NCBI GenBank assembly: GCA_026706345.1
Contig: JAPOYX010000023.1
Coordinates: forward strand, 37,256 to 101,255
DNA: 64,000 bases
Source: Gemmatimonadota bacterium
Lineage (GTDB): Bacteria > JAAXHH01
Direction: 5' to 3'
The translations under genes were made by a program, and so were the position numbers. The notes beneath the pieces were generated by a model. It ran no database searches. It saw only the letters and a program-made list of their open reading frames with translations, and was not told the DNA's origin. This document shows positions 34,589 through 43,220 of this stretch, in pieces. The stretch's first letter is position 1. Every line of letters starts with the position of its first letter.

Positions 34589-35527
34589 TCAGGCCGGCAC
34601 AGTCCTGCTGATTCCCAAGGCTTCCGCGAAACGTTCGACCGACGTCTGCAAACCATCGATCAGCCCCTCGTCGAAGCCGGTCAACCTGGCGTCCGTTGAG
34701 CGGCAGCGCGTCGTGATGGGCAGTCCGATACGCTGCAGGTACCGTTTGCAGGTTACGAGGTACTTGTTGTTGACGACCGGCGCCAGGGACGTCATCATCC
34801 GCTGCACCTCCTCCGCCGTTTCCGGCTGTTCGTCATACTCGGCACACAGCCAGGAAAACAGCTCCGGAAACACATTGCCGGCAACGGGAGAAATCCCGGT
34901 GGCCCCGTAACGAAGCCCCTCGAGACCCGTCTCGAAATGCGCGTTGTAGACGCCCAGCGGCGTGTTGCGCACGGCGTCGATCTTCAGCCGGAGCAGATCG
35001 ATGTCACAGACGGTGTCCTTGTGATAAAGGAACCTGCCGGTAGCGCCGAGATGCCCGAACAGTTCGGGCGACAGTTTCCGGTGATATGGCGTAGGGCATT
35101 CGTAGAGGCCCAGGGGAATGGGATCCGTCAATTCGAGCAGTCGCTCCATGTTCCGCTGCAATATCTCTTCATCCTCGTTTCCATCGGCCAGCAGGCAGAC
35201 GATGACGACCACCGCGTCCACGCCCGAATCGGCCATATGCTTGACAAACCTGGCCTGATCCTCTATGGGACCGCCGAAGGTGCCGGTGGCGACTACGGGC
35301 ACGCTGCCGCTGGTCCGGCTTACGACGCGTTGCGCTACGGCCAGGCGCTCCACGTCGTCCAGGTGAAACATCTCACTGGAACCGCAGCAGGTGAAGAGTC
35401 CCGCTGATCCCCTCTCTATGTACCAGTCGGTCAGGGCGTCCACGCCGTGCCAGTCGATGGTTCCGTCCTCGTGAAAGGCGTTGAGCATCACCGGCCAGAG
35501 GCCGTGGGGCAGTGGTTGGGTTGGCAT
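34589..35527 (-). CDS. Dihydrodipicolinate synthase family (DapA-like) aldolase
   Basis: A 312-residue TIM-barrel Schiff-base aldolase or dehydratase. The catalytic Lys is in RFLYHKDTVCD, the Tyr in LYECPTPYHRK, and the N-terminal segment GLWPVMLNAFHEDGTIDW is the usual start. The dapA glycine-Thr-Thr motif is replaced by TCCGSSE, so it is probably not a lysine-pathway enzyme but one acting on a 2-oxo sugar acid or related substrate. The ATG at 35527 fits the family N-terminus; the frame is open for another 20 codons. Its 3' end is three bases from the convergent sulfatase, suggesting a shared theme of sugar or sulfonate breakdown. Confidence 0.87.
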   Translation of the reverse strand: MPTQPLPHGLWPVMLNAFHEDGTIDWHGVDALTDWYIERGSAGLFTCCGSSEMFHLDDVERLAVAQRVVSRTSGSVPVVATGTFGGPIEDQARFVKHMADSGVDAVVVIVCLLADGNEDEEILQRNMERLLELTDPIPLGLYECPTPYHRKLSPELFGHLGATGRFLYHKDTVCDIDLLRLKIDAVRNTPLGVYNAHFETGLEGLRYGATGISPVAGNVFPELFSWLCAEYDEQPETAEEVQRMMTSLAPVVNNKYLVTCKRYLQRIGLPITTRCRSTDARLTGFDEGLIDGLQTSVERFAEALGISRTVPA

Positions 35528-35904
35528 GGTGTCGCTTTCTGTGGCTTTCGACCTGTCCAGACAACCTGCGTTATGCATTCGGTTCACGGATCATATCGTT
35601 ACGCCGTCTTCGATGTCAAGGATAACCGGGTCGAATCGGGCGATGGGCGTGAGAAACGGAAACGGCGATCTGTAATGCGATATGCATAAGGAAGTTGCCT
35701 GGAAAGAGCGCGCTCGTCGCGTACCTGCTTATTTAAGATCCCGGGACTCGCGAATGGGCCTGGATGGCTCAGCCTGTAGTCCTTTACACTCTCCGGTCTC
35801 GAAGGTATATTTTCGTGTAGCGATCCTGTAGCCGCGCACGGATTTCCATCCCCTTCCACTGATGCAAAAGCCGGTATATTCCGGTTCAATCCCGAAAGAA
35901 AACC
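35528..35904. other. Divergent intergenic region upstream of the threonine synthase-like gene
   Basis: 377 bp between divergent genes. There are two A/T-rich words, GGTATATTTTC near 35805 and the near-symmetrical CCGGTATATTCCGG near 35870, but no -35 at a proper distance. I see no gene and no RNA in it. Confidence 0.5.
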
Positions 35905-37164
35905 ATGTCCGTTCTCGGCCTCGCCTGTACCCGCTGCAATGCCCAGTATCCCCTGGAACCCATGTTCTTCGGCTGTCCCGCCTGCGTGGACGAGGAAGGC
36001 GGCGGCGCGGCCGCGTTGACGGTGGCATACGACTACAAGGCCATCGCGTCCGATCTGAACGTGGAGGATTGGGATCGCGCGGGTCACGGTATCTGGCGAT
36101 TCGATGCCCTCCTGCCGCTGCGGGATCCGGCGGCGCAGATCTCCCTGGGCGAGGGGAACACGGCGCTCGTCAGGCCCCGTGCAGTGTGCAAAGCTGCCGG
36201 TTTATCGAACCTGTACATCAAGAACGAGACGACTAACCCCACCTGGGCCTTCAAGGACCGGTTCCACACTTCCTCCGTCTCCACGGCGAGATCCCTGGGC
36301 TACACCCGGGTCACGGCCAGTACCACGGGCAATCACGGCGCCTCGGCCGCGGCCTATTGCGCCGCCGCGGGGATGGACTCCTGCATCATTCTCTGCCATC
36401 CCGAATCTTCGATGCTGCAGCGGGACATGATCGCCCTGTACGGCGGCCACGCCTTCGTACTGGAAGACCGCTTTCAGTACCTGGACACGTTGATTCGGGA
36501 CCATGGCTATTATCCTTCGACGACCATGACGCCCATGCCCACGGGCACGCCCTTCGGGGTCGAGGGATACAAGACCATCGCCTTCGAAATCTACGTGCAA
36601 CTTGGCGGCCGCGTCCCTGATCGGATGTTCTGTCCCATCGCCGCGGGAGATGCGCTGTACGGTCCGTGGAAGGGATTCAACGAGATGCGGGTGCTGGATC
36701 TCGTCGACCGGAATCCCGTCATGCACGGCGTGCAGCCGGCGGGATGCAACCCCTATGTACAGTCGTTCCGGCAGGGACGCAGCGACGTGGTAGTCCATCC
36801 CGATCCGAGTTCCATCGCCCTTTCCATCCGGGACGACACCGGCGGACCCGCGGCACTGCGGGCCATCTACGACTCCGGCGGTGACGCGGCCGACGTCACC
36901 GAAGACGAGATCATCGAGGCGGTTCGGCTGCTTGCGCGGAGCGGCTACCTGGTGGAACCTTCCTCGGCGGCATCTGTTGCCGGGGCGATCAAGGCGGCCC
37001 GGACGGGTCGGCTTGCCTCTGATGAAACGGTCGTGTGCCTGGTCACCGGATCGGGCGCCAAGTGGCCGGAAGTCATGGCTGAACTGGCCGATCGCGACGC
37101 GCCCGTCGAACCCTCCTGGGAAGAGATAAGGGCGCGGACCGGCCTCGACGATATAAGTCAATAA
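35905..37164 (+). CDS. Threonine synthase-like PLP-dependent enzyme with zinc ribbon
   Basis: A 419-residue fold-type II PLP enzyme. The N-terminus has a Cys4 ribbon (CTRCN and CPACVD). The threonine synthase motifs follow: LGEGNTALV, NETTNPTWAFKDR with the PLP lysine Lys117, the phosphate-binding STTGNHGASAAAY and, near the end, VTGSGAKW. It may convert O-phosphohomoserine to threonine, but related enzymes act on diaminopropionate and on 2,3-diamino acids, and the zinc ribbon resembles the archaeal-type enzyme. It is followed 12 bp later by the kinase-PdxA fusion, suggesting an operon for a hydroxy-amino or four-carbon acid. Confidence 0.85.
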   Translation: MSVLGLACTRCNAQYPLEPMFFGCPACVDEEGGGAAALTVAYDYKAIASDLNVEDWDRAGHGIWRFDALLPLRDPAAQISLGEGNTALVRPRAVCKAAGLSNLYIKNETTNPTWAFKDRFHTSSVSTARSLGYTRVTASTTGNHGASAAAYCAAAGMDSCIILCHPESSMLQRDMIALYGGHAFVLEDRFQYLDTLIRDHGYYPSTTMTPMPTGTPFGVEGYKTIAFEIYVQLGGRVPDRMFCPIAAGDALYGPWKGFNEMRVLDLVDRNPVMHGVQPAGCNPYVQSFRQGRSDVVVHPDPSSIALSIRDDTGGPAALRAIYDSGGDAADVTEDEIIEAVRLLARSGYLVEPSSAASVAGAIKAARTGRLASDETVVCLVTGSGAKWPEVMAELADRDAPVEPSWEEIRARTGLDDISQ

Positions 37165-37176
37165 TACGTATCTCGA

Positions 37177-39765
37177 ATGAGCACGCCTCTGTATATGCTC
37201 GCCGACGATCTCGCCGGCGCTCACGACGCGGCCATTCCCTTCGCGAAGCGAGGTTTTGCGGTGGCCGCGCTGTCTGATCCGGACCGGATGGATCGGTTCG
37301 ATTCGGCAGATCTGGTCGTGCTGAACACGAACACCCGTTCCTGTGGCGAGGCGGAAGCCGCCGATCGCCTGGGGGCGGCCTGCGAGGCGATTCAGGCCCG
37401 ATCCGGATGGGTGATCTACAAGAAGATCGACTCGACACTCAGGGGGCACGTAGGCTTCGAAATCGACCTCGTCAGCGACATGATGGCCTTCGATTTGGTC
37501 GTATGCGCTCCGGCCTTCCCTGAAATGGGAAGGACGACGGTGGGCGGCTATCACCTGCTTCGCGGCGTTCCGGTCCGGGGCCTGGACATGGCGGGTCCAG
37601 ACATCCCGCCGCAACATGCCTTCATCCCGGATCTTCTGGACAATGGCTCCGGCAGGGAGAGGGCCTACATCGATTTGAAAACTGTCCAAGGCGGTTCGGC
37701 AGCCATCAGCCGGGTCCTCAACAGGACCCGAGCTGCACCGGGTACCACGATCGTAGTGGATATGGCCGATCCGATGGGGTGGAGTGGATTGCTGGACGCG
37801 ATCCTCGAGGATTTTGAAGCGCCCGCGGAAAGTCGGCCTCCAGTGTCTGAGGCGGCGTCGACGCTGCTCTGCGGCTCAGGTGGAATGGCCGGCGCCCTTG
37901 CGGAAAGATTGGCGCTCACGAGGAAGCCGCGGGCCTCGTCGTCCCGGATGCCGCATGCCTCATCGTCCCGGAAGCCGCGAGCTGCCGCGCCATCGTCGCC
38001 ACAGAAGGACGGCCCCGTCCTTGTCTTCGCCTGCAGCCTGCACGACACGACAGTCCGCCAGGTCGAGGAAGTCAAAGGTCAAAAGTCGGCCGCCATCTGC
38101 CCCTTCGATCCCCTATTGATCGTGGATGAGCGAAAGCGCATGGGCGAGATGGATCGGCTGACAACGAGCGTCGCGGAGGTCATGGCGGATGGCCGGAATG
38201 CGGTCGTGACTCCGAAACGGCCCGACCGGCCGCAACTTCAGGCGTGGTTCGAACGGCTGTCGGAGGCGGCCGGCGGCTGCGATCCCGCGTCGGTGGTCAT
38301 CGAAAATCTGGGCAAAGTCGCCCGCCGCCTGTTCTCGGCAGTGGATCCGGGCGGCATCGTACTCACGGGAGGGGAGACCGCCGGAAGCGTCTTTCACGAA
38401 CTCGATAGCGACGGCGCCTGGATCTTCGACGGGATCGAACCGGGCGTGGCCCTTGCCGTTGTCGCTGGCGGTCCTCAGGATGGCATGGGTGTGGTCATCA
38501 AGCCCGGATCCTTCGGCGGCGAACACACCCTGGCAAAGGCCATGGAACGCCTCTCCCCGCGCAACGGTGACGCCCCGGCAGGTGGCACCCCGTGTGCCGG
38601 TGGCACAGAGGCCGGTGACACCCCGGTTGGCACCACCAGACCCGATAGCGATCGGGCACCGGACGACCGTAAAGGAAGCGGTGGGGATGAGCGCCCGGTC
38701 ATCGGCATTACGCTAGGCGATCCGAATGGCGTGGGTCCGGAGATCATCGTCAAGATCCTGTCACAGGCCTGGGTCTACGAACTTTGTCGCCCGCTGGTCA
38801 TCGGAAATGACCACGTAGTCCGCCAGGCCCTTTCGCTGGCCGGTGGCGATTCCCGGGGCAAGCGTGAAGGCGGAACGACGGCCCCGAAACTGGATATCCG
38901 GGTGGCCGACCATCCCGCGGCCGGCCTCTACCGCCACGGCACGGTGGACGTCCTGAATGCCGCGCACGTGGAAATCGGCGGGCTGAAGCCAGGGCAGGAG
39001 CAGGCCGAGGCCGGAAGGCTTGCCGTGGAATCCGTGAAGCGGGCAGCCCGCCTGGCGATCGCAGGCGACATCGCCGCCCTGGTCACAGCGCCGATGAACA
39101 AGGCGGCCATGGGCCTTGCGGGGTACGCCTACGCCGGCCACACCGAATTGCTGGCCGAGATTACGGGAACGAAGCGTTTCCGGCTCGCGCTGGCCTTCGA
39201 CGGGATCCTGGTTTCCCACGCGACGACCCACGTATCCCTGCGAGACGCCATCGACCGTCTGTCCGAAGAAGAGGTCCTCGTCACCTTGGACCTGGTCGGC
39301 CAGGCTCTGGTCGGCATGGGCGTGGCGGCGCCCCGTATCGCCGTGTGCGGTCTGAACCCCCATGCCGGTGAAGGCGGACTCTTCGGGGACGAGGAAATCC
39401 GGATCATCGCCCCCGCTCTCGAAAAAGCGCGCGAGAAATCCAGTGCCCGGAGTTGGCAGATAGTCGGTCCCCTGCCGCCGGACACCGTGTTCATGCGGGC
39501 CCGGAAGGGCGAGTTCGACGGGATTATCGGCATGTATCACGACCAGGGACATATCCCGGTCAAGGCCATCGCCTTCGACCGCACCGTGAACGTGACCCTG
39601 GGCCTGCCGATCATCCGAACCTCGGTGGATCACGGCACGGCCTTCGATATCGCGGGCAGGGGCATTGCCGACGCCGGCAACCTGGGCGAGGCGCTTCGGA
39701 TGGCCGTGCAACTGGTTGGCGACCGGTGGTCCGTCGGATCCAACCCGGGGAAAGACGCGACATGA
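37177..39765 (+). CDS. Four-carbon acid sugar kinase (DUF1537) fused to PdxA-type dehydrogenase
   Basis: An 862-residue fusion. Residues 1 to about 465 are a DUF1537 kinase (YMLADDLAGAHDAAIPF, YKKIDSTLRGHVG, ILTGGETAGSVF-like end), which phosphorylates acids such as D-threonate or D-erythronate at C4. Residues from about 506 to 862 are a PdxA domain (PVIGITLGDPNGVGPE, metal His in AGHTELLAE and HDQGHIPVKA), which oxidises the 4-phosphate and lets it decarboxylate. The two steps are consecutive in known four-carbon acid catabolism, so a single protein is logical. They are joined by a Gly/Thr/Asp-rich linker around residues 465-505. Inside the kinase, an 8-residue unit (RKPRASSS-like) is repeated near residues 248-270, an insertion probably made by slippage. 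The stop overlaps the next start as ATGA. Confidence 0.9.
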   Translation: MSTPLYMLADDLAGAHDAAIPFAKRGFAVAALSDPDRMDRFDSADLVVLNTNTRSCGEAEAADRLGAACEAIQARSGWVIYKKIDSTLRGHVGFEIDLVSDMMAFDLVVCAPAFPEMGRTTVGGYHLLRGVPVRGLDMAGPDIPPQHAFIPDLLDNGSGRERAYIDLKTVQGGSAAISRVLNRTRAAPGTTIVVDMADPMGWSGLLDAILEDFEAPAESRPPVSEAASTLLCGSGGMAGALAERLALTRKPRASSSRMPHASSSRKPRAAAPSSPQKDGPVLVFACSLHDTTVRQVEEVKGQKSAAICPFDPLLIVDERKRMGEMDRLTTSVAEVMADGRNAVVTPKRPDRPQLQAWFERLSEAAGGCDPASVVIENLGKVARRLFSAVDPGGIVLTGGETAGSVFHELDSDGAWIFDGIEPGVALAVVAGGPQDGMGVVIKPGSFGGEHTLAKAMERLSPRNGDAPAGGTPCAGGTEAGDTPVGTTRPDSDRAPDDRKGSGGDERPVIGITLGDPNGVGPEIIVKILSQAWVYELCRPLVIGNDHVVRQALSLAGGDSRGKREGGTTAPKLDIRVADHPAAGLYRHGTVDVLNAAHVEIGGLKPGQEQAEAGRLAVESVKRAARLAIAGDIAALVTAPMNKAAMGLAGYAYAGHTELLAEITGTKRFRLALAFDGILVSHATTHVSLRDAIDRLSEEEVLVTLDLVGQALVGMGVAAPRIAVCGLNPHAGEGGLFGDEEIRIIAPALEKAREKSSARSWQIVGPLPPDTVFMRARKGEFDGIIGMYHDQGHIPVKAIAFDRTVNVTLGLPIIRTSVDHGTAFDIAGRGIADAGNLGEALRMAVQLVGDRWSVGSNPGKDAT

Positions 39766-41462
39766 AGAAGGCGAAACGGCGGTCAACATCGGGTATGTGT
39801 GCGATTTTGGGCATCATCGCGCTGGGATGGGCATGCGTGCTGCTCGCCGGCACCGGCCCGGCGGTTTCGCAAAACACCCCCGCTGTCTTCAATTCCATCG
39901 GCAAGCCGCTGCCGCCGGACGCGGCGCCCCTGGCATTCCAGGCCTACCGTTTCATGCGCGACGAGCCCAGAAGCCTGGACGTCAGCGTCAACCTTTACGT
40001 GGGCCAGTGGAACGAGTTCCTCTTCGAGACCCTGGTCGCCAAGGACGAGAACGGCGACCTCATCCCTGCGGCGGCCGATCGGTGGGAGGTCTCTCCCGAC
40101 GGTAAGACCTGGACCTTCTATCTGCGCGAAACGGGGCGGTGGAGCGACGGCAGGCCCGTCACGGCCCACGACTTCGTCTATACGTTCCGCAGGTCCCTCT
40201 CCTACGAGACGGCCAATCCATACGCCGCGTTCTACAGCGACATCGTGGGCGCGAAGTCCTACAGCCAGACCCCTGCCGCCGATCCGGAAACGCTGGGCGT
40301 CAGGGCCATAGACGACCATACGCTGACCTTCGAAACCACCCACCCGGCGCCGTACCTGGGACTCATTCTCTCCGTCCCAACGTCCATGCCGGTGCCCCGG
40401 TGGCAGGTGGAAAAGCACGGACCCCGGTGGACCGAGGAAGGGAACTGCGTGACCAATTCGAGTTACAGGCTGACGGAATGGAAGCACGGAAGCCACATGG
40501 ACTTCGAGCTCAATCCCTATTACGATGGCCCCATCAAGGGCTACGTGGAAAAGATACACCGCGTTTTCCGCCATCCGTCGACCGCCAACCTGCTGCCTTA
40601 CGAAAACGACGAAGTCGGCTTTGCCGAAGTACAGGCCAACGAGCTGATTCGCGTGCGGCGCGATCCGGAACTGAGTTCGGAACTCAGTTCCAACCCGACC
40701 GACGGTACCTGGTACATCTTCTTCGACACCCGCAAGCCCCCCTTCAACGACGCCAGGGTCCGGCGCGCCATCGCACGAGCCATCGACCGGGAGACGATAT
40801 GCCGCGTCGTGCTGCACGGCGCGGCCGTACCTGCGTATTCCATGCTGCCGGTTACCTTCGACGCTCATGGCGACTACAAAGCCTACCAGGATTTCGATCC
40901 CGAAAAGGCGCGGAAGTTGCTGGCAGAGGCCGGTTATCCCGGAGGCCGAGGGTTTCCGACGATGGAGATGTGGCTCAGGCAGCCCAGGCCGGACATCCGG
41001 ATGGTAGCGGAGGTGATCCAGGGGATGCTCAGGGAACATCTGGGCATCGGCATCACCTTCCGCAGCGCCGACTACCCGGTATTCACCAATTACATGTTCA
41101 ACTGGAACATCGACCTGGGCCTGGTGCCTTTCTTCGCGGATTACCGGGACCCGAAGAACATGCTGGACATGATCTGGCGTCCCGGCAGCCGGGGACGAAG
41201 CCGCCACGATTTCGAAAACGCCGAATTCGAAGCTTTGCTGGACGCGGCGGACCAGGAAATAGATCCCGATGAACGTACGGAGATAGTTCGCCGGGCCGAA
41301 CGCATCCTGGTCGAGGAGGCGGGTGCGGCCTTCGTCTTCCACCCCATGACCAACAACCTGTTCAAACCGTGGCTCAGAGGGCTCAAAACCAACCGGTTCG
41401 GCGGCAAGACCGTGATCTTCACGGATCTCTATATCGGTGAGGATTATCCCGAGGCGAGGTAA
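39762..41462 (+). CDS. ABC transporter substrate-binding protein, peptide/nickel (family 5) type
   Basis: A 566-residue extracytoplasmic binding protein of the DppA/OppA family. The N-terminus carries a signal peptide with a basic start and a long hydrophobic run ending near AVSQ. Family hallmarks include EPRSLDV, LAAADRW-type segment PAAADRWEVSPDGKTWTFYLRE, W-DG-PVTAHDFVYTFRR, and the late ARAIDRETICR. It binds short peptides or other oligomers in the periplasm and hands them to a permease, which is not in the window. Its ATG overlaps the fusion gene stop by four bases, so it is coupled to the catabolic kinase, hinting that the ligand feeds that pathway. An ELSSELSS repeat (near 40667-40692) is also palindromic in DNA. 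Confidence 0.9.
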   Translation: MKKAKRRSTSGMCAILGIIALGWACVLLAGTGPAVSQNTPAVFNSIGKPLPPDAAPLAFQAYRFMRDEPRSLDVSVNLYVGQWNEFLFETLVAKDENGDLIPAAADRWEVSPDGKTWTFYLRETGRWSDGRPVTAHDFVYTFRRSLSYETANPYAAFYSDIVGAKSYSQTPAADPETLGVRAIDDHTLTFETTHPAPYLGLILSVPTSMPVPRWQVEKHGPRWTEEGNCVTNSSYRLTEWKHGSHMDFELNPYYDGPIKGYVEKIHRVFRHPSTANLLPYENDEVGFAEVQANELIRVRRDPELSSELSSNPTDGTWYIFFDTRKPPFNDARVRRAIARAIDRETICRVVLHGAAVPAYSMLPVTFDAHGDYKAYQDFDPEKARKLLAEAGYPGGRGFPTMEMWLRQPRPDIRMVAEVIQGMLREHLGIGITFRSADYPVFTNYMFNWNIDLGLVPFFADYRDPKNMLDMIWRPGSRGRSRHDFENAEFEALLDAADQEIDPDERTEIVRRAERILVEEAGAAFVFHPMTNNLFKPWLRGLKTNRFGGKTVIFTDLYIGEDYPEAR

Positions 41463-41491
41463 AACTTCGCGGTGAGGCGGAACACCTTGCG

Positions 41492-41518
41492 CGGCGTGTC
41501 CGCGCGGAGACACCCGCT
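41492..41518 (+). terminator. Hairpin after the substrate-binding protein gene
   Basis: GCGG and GTGTC pair with GACAC and CCGC around an eight-base loop, with one bulged C. A four-T run follows six bases later on the plus strand. It lies between convergent genes and could act as a weak terminator. Confidence 0.35.
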
Positions 41519-41525
41519 ACCGCTT

Positions 41526-41615
41526 TTACTTCTTCTTATGCCTGTCGGCCCGCAAGCGTTTCTTGCGCTTATGGGTAGCGATCTTGGAACGCTTGCGCTT
41601 CTTACCACTGGGCAT
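41526..41615 (-). CDS. AURKAIP1/COX24-domain small ribosomal protein (mS38-like)
   Basis: A 29-residue protein, MPSGKKRKRSKIATHKRKKRL followed by RADRHKKK in sequence, almost wholly Lys, Arg and His. Such proteins are annotated as AURKAIP1/COX24-domain proteins and are the bacterial counterparts of mitochondrial mS38, seen in the small ribosomal subunit of Bacteroidota and relatives. AAGGAG lies six bases before the ATG, an excellent site, which makes a chance frame unlikely. It is the last gene of an operon sppA - HU - this gene. Too short for standard gene calling. Confidence 0.85.
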   Translation of the reverse strand: MPSGKKRKRSKIATHKRKKRLRADRHKKK

Positions 41616-41651
41616 GTCGGTCTCCTTCTTGATTGGTCTCGTTTCTCTTGA

Positions 41652-41933
41652 TCAGTCTTGTTTCTGCACGCGATCCTTGAGGTGATCGGACGGTTTGAAA
41701 ACGGGCACGACGCACGGGGGTATCCTGATGCCCGTCCCCGTCTTGGGATTGCGGGCGACGCGCGCCTTTCTTTCCTTCACTTTGAATATGCCGAATCCGC
41801 GCAGTTCGATCTTTTCGCCCCTGCCCAGGGCGGATGAGATCGAATCCAGCAACGCGTTCAGCACTTCCGCGGTATCCACCTTGGTCATCCCGGTGGACTG
41901 TGCGATACGAGCCACGATATCGGCCTTAGTCAT
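41652..41933 (-). CDS. HU/IHF family DNA-binding protein
   Basis: A 93-residue histone-like protein that bends and compacts DNA as a dimer. The start MTKADIVARIAQ is the family N-terminus, the beta-arm region has FGIFKVKERKARVARNPKTG and the Pro of the DNA-intercalating loop is in IRIPP. AAGGAG six bases before the ATG supports this start; the frame opens 18 codons earlier inside the sppA gene. It follows sppA by 31 bp and is probably in the same operon. Confidence 0.95.
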   Translation of the reverse strand: MTKADIVARIAQSTGMTKVDTAEVLNALLDSISSALGRGEKIELRGFGIFKVKERKARVARNPKTGTGIRIPPCVVPVFKPSDHLKDRVQKQD

Positions 41934-41964
41934 ACCATTCTCCTTGATCGTAGATGTTGCCGTT

Positions 41965-42843
41965 TCAGCGATACCGGTATTCGACAATGCCCGGCGAATA
42001 CAGATCGGTCATCGTCTCCATGTTCTCCATCAGCATCTCGAAAAACGTCTTGGGCGGCTGCCGGACCACGCTGGGCTTTTCCGGCAGCCCGGCCATCTTG
42101 CCGGCCAGGGCAATCGCGTCCTGGTAGGTGCCCAGGCGGTCCACGAGTCCCAGGGGCAGGGCCTGGTTTCCGGTGTATATCCGCCCGTCCGCCACTTCAA
42201 CCACTTCCTCGCGGGAAAGCGGACGATAGCTGGCTACTGCTCCGACAAACTGGTCGTATACATCGTCGACCACGGATTGTACGATTCCTAATTCCTCGTC
42301 GGTCATGCCGCGGCTCATCGAACCTATGTCCTTGTGCCGGCCGCTTTTGACGACCTGCCAGTCGATACCGATCTTTTCGAACAGATCTTCGGCGCTCGGC
42401 GCGACGGTGATCACGCCGATGCTTCCGGTTATGGTCCCGGGATTGGCCACGATGGAATCGGCCGCGCAGGCGATGTAGTATCCGCCCGACGCTGCCACGC
42501 TGCCCATGGATGCGACGATGATCTTGTCCGCTTCCCGGGTCTTGCGCAGTTCATCGAAGATTTCCTGCGTGGGGGCTACGGCGCCGCCGGGGCTCTCGAT
42601 GCGGAGCACGATGGCCCGCACGGATTCGTCTTCGCGGTACTTGATAAGCTGTTTGACCGTGTCCTCGGCCCGGGTGATCGGTCCCCTGACCTCGACGAGG
42701 GCGATGCGCCCGCCGCCCGCGCCGGAAAAAGAACTGTCGCTGCTCAGCATGGGACCGGCGATGAGCAGCGCCATGACCACCACGATCACCAGCACTCCGC
42801 CGCCGAGCAAGCCGCCGATTATCCAGTCCGATTTGCGCGCCAT
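41965..42843 (-). CDS. sppA: Signal peptide peptidase SppA, short form
   Basis: A 292-residue membrane-anchored serine protease of the 36K SppA type, which degrades leftover signal peptides. A single N-terminal transmembrane segment (IIGGLLGGGVLVIVVVMALLIAG) is followed by the protease domain. The Ser-Lys dyad is Ser in MGSVAASGGYY and Lys in SGRHKDIGSM; IESPGGAV and TGSIGVI are also conserved. The ATG at 42843 has GGAG eight bases upstream and directly starts the basic anchor (MARK). A strong promoter lies 80 bp upstream. Confidence 0.93.
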   Translation of the reverse strand: MARKSDWIIGGLLGGGVLVIVVVMALLIAGPMLSSDSSFSGAGGGRIALVEVRGPITRAEDTVKQLIKYREDESVRAIVLRIESPGGAVAPTQEIFDELRKTREADKIIVASMGSVAASGGYYIACAADSIVANPGTITGSIGVITVAPSAEDLFEKIGIDWQVVKSGRHKDIGSMSRGMTDEELGIVQSVVDDVYDQFVGAVASYRPLSREEVVEVADGRIYTGNQALPLGLVDRLGTYQDAIALAGKMAGLPEKPSVVRQPPKTFFEMLMENMETMTDLYSPGIVEYRYR

Positions 42844-42922
42844 GACACACACTCCGCCAGCCGGTTTCAACAACAAAATCCGGTCCGTCGAGGGCCTTTA
42901 CCAGGTGTAATAACCCGCGACC

Positions 42923-42951
42923 AAAATATCACGTTAGTATAAGTATGTCAA
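42923..42951 (-). promoter_or_regulatory. Sigma-70-like promoter of the sppA-HU-mS38 operon
   Basis: Reading the minus strand: TTGACA (42951-42946), a 17-bp spacer and TATTTT (42928-42923). Transcription would start near 42916, about 70 bases before the sppA ATG. Confidence 0.6.
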
Positions 42952-43174
42952 TGACTTTTTGGAATTCGGAGGCCGAAGGAACGGCCTCGCGGACGATTGT
43001 TTATGGGTTCGGATGGCGGGGTGTTTCTGTGGGTGGCAGATGGAGGGTTTTCACCGGTGGTCAGACGATGCCCGCGCGATGGTCGTCACGTCATGAAGCA
43101 ATTGGCTGATCACGCGGTAACGGCTCGTCATAACGGCGGGTAATAGTAGCGCTGCGGTCGCGTCATGACGCCGC
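42952..43174. other. Gap between the LysM gene and the sppA promoter
   Basis: Part of a 359-bp gene-free stretch (42844-43202). It includes a 12-bp palindrome GCGTCATGACGC at 43160-43171 close to the stop of the LysM gene, which could form part of a weak terminator but has no T run. Nothing else recognisable. Confidence 0.4.
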
Positions 43175-43220
43175 GTCATTCACCGGGAATCGGGCAGGTC
43201 ATTCACCGGGAATCGGGCAG
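43175..43220. repeat. 23-bp tandem repeat across the stop codon of the LysM gene
   Basis: Two perfect 23-bp copies, 43175-43197 and 43198-43220. The right copy contains the last five codons (LPDSR) and stop of the minus-strand gene; the left copy lies just beyond the stop. The unit length is not a multiple of three. Confidence 0.85.

Noticed and set aside
37919-37990. Repeat array inside the kinase-PdxA gene as a possible CRISPR or mobile repeat
   Set aside because: It is a 24-bp in-frame coding repeat (RKPRASSS-like) with only two to three units and no spacers; slippage explains it. No CRISPR array was seen anywhere in the window.
43160-43171. Palindrome GCGTCATGACGC after the LysM gene as a terminator
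   Set aside because: The possible stem is short and no T run follows on either strand.
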